This document shows positions 60,587-64,000 of a DNA stretch of 64,000 nt, one piece after another. The notes under the pieces are model-generated. The model searched no databases, was not told the DNA's origin, and saw only the letters and a list, made by a program, of their open reading frames with translations. Position 1 is the first letter of the stretch, and each line of letters begins with the position of its first letter. The stretch is from Solirubrobacterales bacterium (lineage in GTDB: Bacteria; Actinomycetota; Thermoleophilia; Solirubrobacterales; Solirubrobacteraceae): NCBI GenBank assembly GCA_027315255.1, contig DAHUYL010000126.1, forward strand, positions 1 to 64,000, in the 5' to 3' direction. The translations under genes and the position numbers were made by a program.

Positions 60587-61516
60587 ATGGCTGCTGAGAT
60601 CACCCCCCGCGAAGCGCTCGTGCGGCTCGGCGCCTCGACCGCCGAGGCAGTCGCGCGCGTGCTCGAGATGTTCGCCCCGGGCTCGATCGAGCGCGGGGAC
60701 GTGTCGATCGTGCCGGACGGCACCTCGCCGTTCGCCAACCTGCCGTTCGGCGGCGTCGCCGCGTCGGTCTCGTACGTCGACGGGGTGACCGGCGCGAATG
60801 TGTTCGTGATGTCGCCCGCCTGCGCGCGCGCGCTCGCGACTGCGATGGGCGTCGGCGCAAGCGAGGACGAGGTCGGTCCCCAGCTGACCGAGCTCGAGAT
60901 GTCGGCGGTCGGCGAGGCGGCCAACCAGATGCTCGCCGCCGCAGCCGCTGCGATCAGCGTCGTGATCGGGCAGGAGATCGAGATCTCACCGCCAGACGTG
61001 CGGGTGCTCGACGACACCGCAACCGCGACCGACACGTATGGCACCGCCCCGCACGCGTGCTCGACCTCGTTCTCGATCGCGGGCGAGCACTGCCGGCTCG
61101 TGCAGCTGGTTCCGAGCGCGTTCGTCGTGCGGATGGCACGCGCGATCGACGAGCTCAACCTCGAGCAGCGCGCTGGCGGCGAGGACCAGGACCGGTCATC
61201 GGCGTTCGACGACGCTGAGGGCGGCGGCGTCTCGCTCAGCGACGCGCTGCGCGACATCAACCTGCGCGTCTGGGCCGAGCTCGGACGCACGGAGCTTGCG
61301 CTCGGACGCGCGCTCGAGCTTCCGATCGGCGCCGTCGTCGACCTCGACCGCGCCGCCGATGCCCCGGTCGACCTGTTCGTCAACGGACTCTGCTTCGGAA
61401 AGGGCCAGCTGCTGGTCACCGAGGACGGCGAGTGGGCGATCCAGGTCCAGTCGATCTCCAACCCGACGGTACGCAAGCCCGCGCTCGCCGGGAGCGCCGG
61501 CATCCAACACCCGTGA
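60587..61516 (+). CDS. fliY: Flagellar switch protein FliY (CheC-like plus FliN domain)
   Basis: The 309-residue protein joins a CheC-type domain with one phosphatase-like motif (SAVGEAANQMLAAAAAAIS, S-x3-E-x2-N, near residue 107) to a C-terminal FliN/SpoA domain (LRDINLRVWAELGRTELALGRALELPIGAVVDLDRAADAPVDLFVNGLCFGKGQLLVTEDGEWAIQV). That layout is FliY, which in Bacillus dephosphorylates CheY-P at the switch. The separate fliN at 53409 means this motor has both forms. Confidence 0.88.
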   Translation: MAAEITPREALVRLGASTAEAVARVLEMFAPGSIERGDVSIVPDGTSPFANLPFGGVAASVSYVDGVTGANVFVMSPACARALATAMGVGASEDEVGPQLTELEMSAVGEAANQMLAAAAAAISVVIGQEIEISPPDVRVLDDTATATDTYGTAPHACSTSFSIAGEHCRLVQLVPSAFVVRMARAIDELNLEQRAGGEDQDRSSAFDDAEGGGVSLSDALRDINLRVWAELGRTELALGRALELPIGAVVDLDRAADAPVDLFVNGLCFGKGQLLVTEDGEWAIQVQSISNPTVRKPALAGSAGIQHP

Positions 61517-61549
61517 AAGGCGGTCAACACCGATGAAAGGAATCAACCG

Positions 61550-61909
61550 ATGGCCCGTGTACTCGTAGTCGACGATGCCGCGTTCATGCGGAAGCTGCTG
61601 AGCGACGCGCTCTCCTCCGGCGGCCACGAGGTGGTCGGCGAAGCCGGCAACGGCGCCGAGGCGGTCGTGCGCTACCAGGAGCTCCGTCCTGAGCTGACGA
61701 CGCTCGACATCACGATGCCCGAGAAGGACGGCCTCGCGGCGCTGGCGGAGATCATGTCGATCGACCCCGGCGCGAAGGTGGTCATGTGCTCCGCGCTCGG
61801 GCAGGAGACCAAGGTGCTGGAGGCGGTCAAGCTCGGCGCCAAGGACTTCGTCGTCAAGCCGTTCCAGCCGGCTCGCGTGCTCGAGGCGGTCGGCAAGGCG
61901 CTCGACTAG
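61550..61909 (+). CDS. cheY: Chemotaxis response regulator CheY
   Basis: The 119-residue single receiver has ARVLVVDDAAFMRKLLSDAL, phospho-site D53 (TLDITMPEKDG), a T/S switch (VVMCSALGQ) and K104 (DFVVKPFQPARVLEAV). There is no output domain. Its phosphorylated form binds FliM. AAAGGAAT precedes the ATG. It is the last gene of the che operon, followed by a terminator. Confidence 0.96.
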   Translation: MARVLVVDDAAFMRKLLSDALSSGGHEVVGEAGNGAEAVVRYQELRPELTTLDITMPEKDGLAALAEIMSIDPGAKVVMCSALGQETKVLEAVKLGAKDFVVKPFQPARVLEAVGKALD

Positions 61910-61957
61910 CGCCGAGCATGGTCACCTACGCGATGACGGGATCCACTGAGACACAGC

Positions 61958-61984
61958 GGGCGGCCCGCCCGAAGCGGGCCGCCC
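61958..61984 (+). terminator. Hairpin terminator of the che operon
   Basis: GGGCGGCCCGC / GCGGGCCGCCC forms a perfect 11-bp stem with loop CCGAA, about 50 bases after cheY. Confidence 0.75.
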
Positions 61985-62028
61985 CCACCCCACGGCTCCG
62001 TCGCGAGCACTTAACCTCGACGTAGGTC

Positions 62029-62055
62029 TAAAGCCCGAGCGTCTGGCGCCGATAT
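62029..62055 (+). promoter_or_regulatory. Predicted sigma-28 promoter of fliOPQR
   Basis: TAAA (62029-62032, CTAAAG), 15 bases, then GCCGATAT (62048-62055), the best overall match in the window. It follows the che terminator and would give a leader of about 24 bases. Confidence 0.7.
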
Positions 62056-62085
62056 CAAGGGCGACTCCTCGGAGTCGTTCCCTCG

Positions 62086-62697
62086 ATGAAGCCGCCCACG
62101 CTCACCCGTGGCGCCGCGCTTGCTGGCGCCGTCACGCTCTTGCACGCCTCAACCGCCCTGGCACGGTCCGCCGGGTCCACGGGCGCAGCGCCGCGCACGC
62201 TCGCCGCGACCGGGCACGGCAGCGCCTCCAACCCCAGCGCGTTCGAGCGCACACCGTTGCACCTCGGCCAGACGGTCGTCGCCCACCACGCGAGCAGCGG
62301 GAGCATGAGCGGCTCGATCATCCGCACGATCGTCGGTCTGGCGATCGTGATCGCGGTGATCTACGGGCTGACCTGGATCATCCGCCAGGCCAAGGCCGCG
62401 AAGAACCCGGCCAGCGGGGTTGGGCTCGAGCAGGTCGCCTCGTTGCCGCTCGGCACGGGCCGCTCGGTCGCGCTCGTCCGCGTCGGCAGCCAGCTGCACC
62501 TGCTCGGGGTCGCCGAGAACTCGGTCACCGGGATCCGCACGTTCACCGACGACGAAGCTGTCGAGCTCGGCCTCCCCGTGACGGCGCCGGGTGAGGACTC
62601 CGCTGCCGGCGCCGGCGGCGCCACCGGACGCCGGGCAGGACGTTCCTCGCAGCTCGGTCGTGCACTCAACGCGCTGCGGCAGGCGACGATCCGATGA
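62086..62697 (+). CDS. fliO: Flagellar export-gate assembly protein FliO
   Basis: The 203-residue product has a signal-like N-terminus (about 1-26), a short Ser/Ala-rich outer part and one membrane helix (about 77-98, IIRTIVGLAIVIAVIYGLTWII). The cytoplasmic domain (GLEQVASLPLGTGRSVALVRVGSQLHLLGVAENSVTGIRTF) matches FliO. FliO helps assemble the FliP ring. It overlaps fliP by 4 bases (ATGA). Confidence 0.85.
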   Translation: MKPPTLTRGAALAGAVTLLHASTALARSAGSTGAAPRTLAATGHGSASNPSAFERTPLHLGQTVVAHHASSGSMSGSIIRTIVGLAIVIAVIYGLTWIIRQAKAAKNPASGVGLEQVASLPLGTGRSVALVRVGSQLHLLGVAENSVTGIRTFTDDEAVELGLPVTAPGEDSAAGAGGATGRRAGRSSQLGRALNALRQATIR

Positions 62698-63332
62698 AGA
62701 TCGACACTTCCAACGCCGTCCAGATCCTGCTCCTGATCGGCGGCCTCTCGCTGGTCCCGGCGCTGCTGTTCACGGTCACCGGGTTCAGCCGGATCCTGAT
62801 CGTGCTCGGCTTCATCCGCACGGCGCTCGGCACGCAGACGACCCCCCCGAACCAGGTGCTGGTCGGGATCGCCCTGTTTCTGACCCTGTTCGTGATGGCG
62901 CCGACGGTGAGCGCGATCAAGAACGAGGCGTGGGATCCGCTGCAGAAGCACCAGATCTCGACCACGGTCGCGCTGTCGCGCGCCGAGCAGCCGCTGCGCC
63001 AGTTCCTGTTCGCGCAGACGGGCGAGCAGGAGCTGTCGCTGTTCGTCTCGATGGCGCACATCTCGGACCCCAAGACCGAGGGCGCCGTGCCCACCTACGT
63101 GCTCGTGCCCGCGTTCATCATGAGCGAGGTCAAGACCGCCTTCCAGATCGGCTTCCTGATCTTCCTGCCGTTCCTGGTGATCGACCTGATCGTCTCCTCG
63201 ACGCTGATGAGCATGGGGATGATCATGCTGCCACCCACGTTCATATCCTTACCATTCAAGATTCTCCTCTTTGTCCTGGTCGACGGCTGGGACCTGATCG
63301 CGCGCGCCCTGGTGGCGAGCTTCCACCACTGA
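62694..63332 (+). CDS. fliP: Flagellar export-gate protein FliP
   Basis: The 212-residue membrane protein has the FliP motifs LLIGGLSLVPALLFTVTGFSRILIVLGFIRTALGTQTTPPNQVLVGIALFLT, LFVSMAHI, YVLVPAFIMSEVKTAFQIGFLIFLPFLVIDLIVSSTLMSMGMIMLPPTFISLPFKILLFVLVDGWDLI. Five FliP copies line the export channel with FliQ and FliR. The signal peptide of proteobacterial FliP is absent. A patch near 63240-63275 uses rare codons (ATA, TTA, CCA, ATT, TTT) unlike the rest. Confidence 0.96.
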   Translation: MKIDTSNAVQILLLIGGLSLVPALLFTVTGFSRILIVLGFIRTALGTQTTPPNQVLVGIALFLTLFVMAPTVSAIKNEAWDPLQKHQISTTVALSRAEQPLRQFLFAQTGEQELSLFVSMAHISDPKTEGAVPTYVLVPAFIMSEVKTAFQIGFLIFLPFLVIDLIVSSTLMSMGMIMLPPTFISLPFKILLFVLVDGWDLIARALVASFHH

Positions 63333-63375
63333 GTGCCGTGACACGTATACGGACACCCATGAGAGGAGCGCCGAG

Positions 63376-63645
63376 GTGACCCAGGACACGGTCGTCGGAC
63401 TGGCCACGCGGGCGATGACGCTCGCGTTCGAGATCGCAGGCCCGATCCTGCTCGTCGGCCTCGCGATCGGTCTCATCATCAGCCTGATCCAGGCGGTCAC
63501 CTCGATCCAGGAGCAGACGCTGTCGTTCATCCCGAAGATCGTCGGCTTGGCGCTGCTGCTCGTCGTGCTGGGCCCGTGGATGCTCGACCAGCTCGTCGGC
63601 TACGCGACCAACCTGTACACCTCGATCCCATCGCTGATCCAGTGA
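63376..63645 (+). CDS. fliQ: Flagellar export-gate protein FliQ
   Basis: The 89-residue protein has two membrane helices (AMTLAFEIAGPILLVGLAIGLIISLIQAVTSIQEQTLSFIPKIVGLALLLVVLGPWML) with the conserved T-S-I-Q-E-x-T-L-x-F-x-P-K. It is the usual size. Start is a GTG with GAGG just upstream. Confidence 0.95.
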   Translation: MTQDTVVGLATRAMTLAFEIAGPILLVGLAIGLIISLIQAVTSIQEQTLSFIPKIVGLALLLVVLGPWMLDQLVGYATNLYTSIPSLIQ

Positions 63646-63673
63646 GCGGTGAGCCCCACGACCCCCCGATCTC

Positions 63674-64000
63674 GTGAGCTCGTCGACCCTCTCCACCCTC
63701 GTCCGGGACATCACCGGGAACCACGTGATCGCGTACTTCCTCGTGCTCGCGCGGATCACGCCGCTGTTCGTCGTCGCGCCGGTGTTCTCCTCGCCGCAGC
63801 TGATGCCACGCGTGCGCACCGTGCTCGCACTGGCGATTTCGATCGGGCTGACGCCGCTCGCGGCGCACGGCCAGCAGATCCCGTCAGGTGCGCTACCGGT
63901 CGCGGCGCTGCTGATCGAGGGGGTCGTCGTCGGCTTCGGGCTGGCGTTCGCGATCGCGTGCATGTTCGCCGCAATCCAGGCAGCGGGGGTGCTTGCCGAC
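63674..64000 (+). CDS. fliR: Flagellar export-gate protein FliR (5' part, runs off the window)
   Basis: From GTG 63674 the frame stays open to the window end (109 codons). It reads HVIAYFLVLARITPLFVVAPVFSSPQLMPRVRTVLALAISIGLTP and LLIEGVVVGFGLAFAIACMFAAIQAAGVLAD, the first helices of FliR. GEC-type gate order fliO-P-Q-R is complete; the rest lies beyond 64000, where flhB and flhA would be expected. Confidence 0.9.
   Translation, partial: MSSSTLSTLVRDITGNHVIAYFLVLARITPLFVVAPVFSSPQLMPRVRTVLALAISIGLTPLAAHGQQIPSGALPVAALLIEGVVVGFGLAFAIACMFAAIQAAGVLAD

Overview
The window is a GC-rich chromosomal segment of a motile, probably monoderm actinobacterium. High GC, a PE-LIG-POL ligase D, FtsH, an actinobacterial style of secreted proteins and a Bacillus-like chemotaxis/flagellar set (CheC, CheD, FliY, FliW/CsrA, a YlqG/YlqH-like pair, no L or P ring genes) fit a Thermoleophilia/Solirubrobacterales-type organism. 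That placement is inference from gene content, not from a phylogeny.

Region 1 (1-23.7 kb) is a mixed housekeeping and accessory region. It holds a secreted small protein, a frameshifted glyoxalase-fold pseudogene, a secreted YxFxxD-repeat protein, a PadR regulator with a co-translated membrane protein, a LysE-type exporter, a 2-oxoacid:ferredoxin oxidoreductase (korAB), a cold-shock protein, a NYN-domain protein, FtsH, ligase D, a chemoreceptor, a GH79-type secreted glycosidase, a large PKD-domain exoprotein, an OmpR/MprB-type two-component pair and a mazEF module.

Region 2 (23.8-64 kb) is an almost continuous motility locus. On the minus strand lies flgF-flgG-flgN-flgK-flgL-fliW-csrA. Next come a FliK-like/FlhB-C pair, the motility sigma factor (fliA type), a TPR-glycosyltransferase, flaG-fliD-fliS-fliT and an HD-GYP phosphodiesterase. 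The main run is flgBC-fliEFGHI, a small non-flagellar insert (DUF2007-like protein, lipase, a gene cut by a repeat), then fliJK-flgD-flgE-flbD-motAB-fliL-fliN, cheW-cheB-cheR-cheA-cheC-cheD-fliM-fliY-cheY and fliOPQR (fliR runs off the end). No flagellin gene, flhA or full flhB is visible.

The most useful observations are regulatory. About a dozen sites fit a sigma-28 promoter of the form T(A/C)AA(G)-N15/16-GCCGAT, including one in front of the sigma gene and one in front of the chemoreceptor at 15.4 kb. Several put the predicted transcript start on or within a few bases of the start codon, which implies leaderless flagellar mRNAs. Between fliE and fliF there is a 16-codon proline-rich ORF over two mutually exclusive hairpins, which looks like an attenuator. 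A structured repeat with perfect 16-bp terminal inverted repeats occurs twice in opposite orientation (17.4 and 45.9 kb); the second copy appears to have replaced the end of a gene. Everything is from reading the sequence; no search was run.
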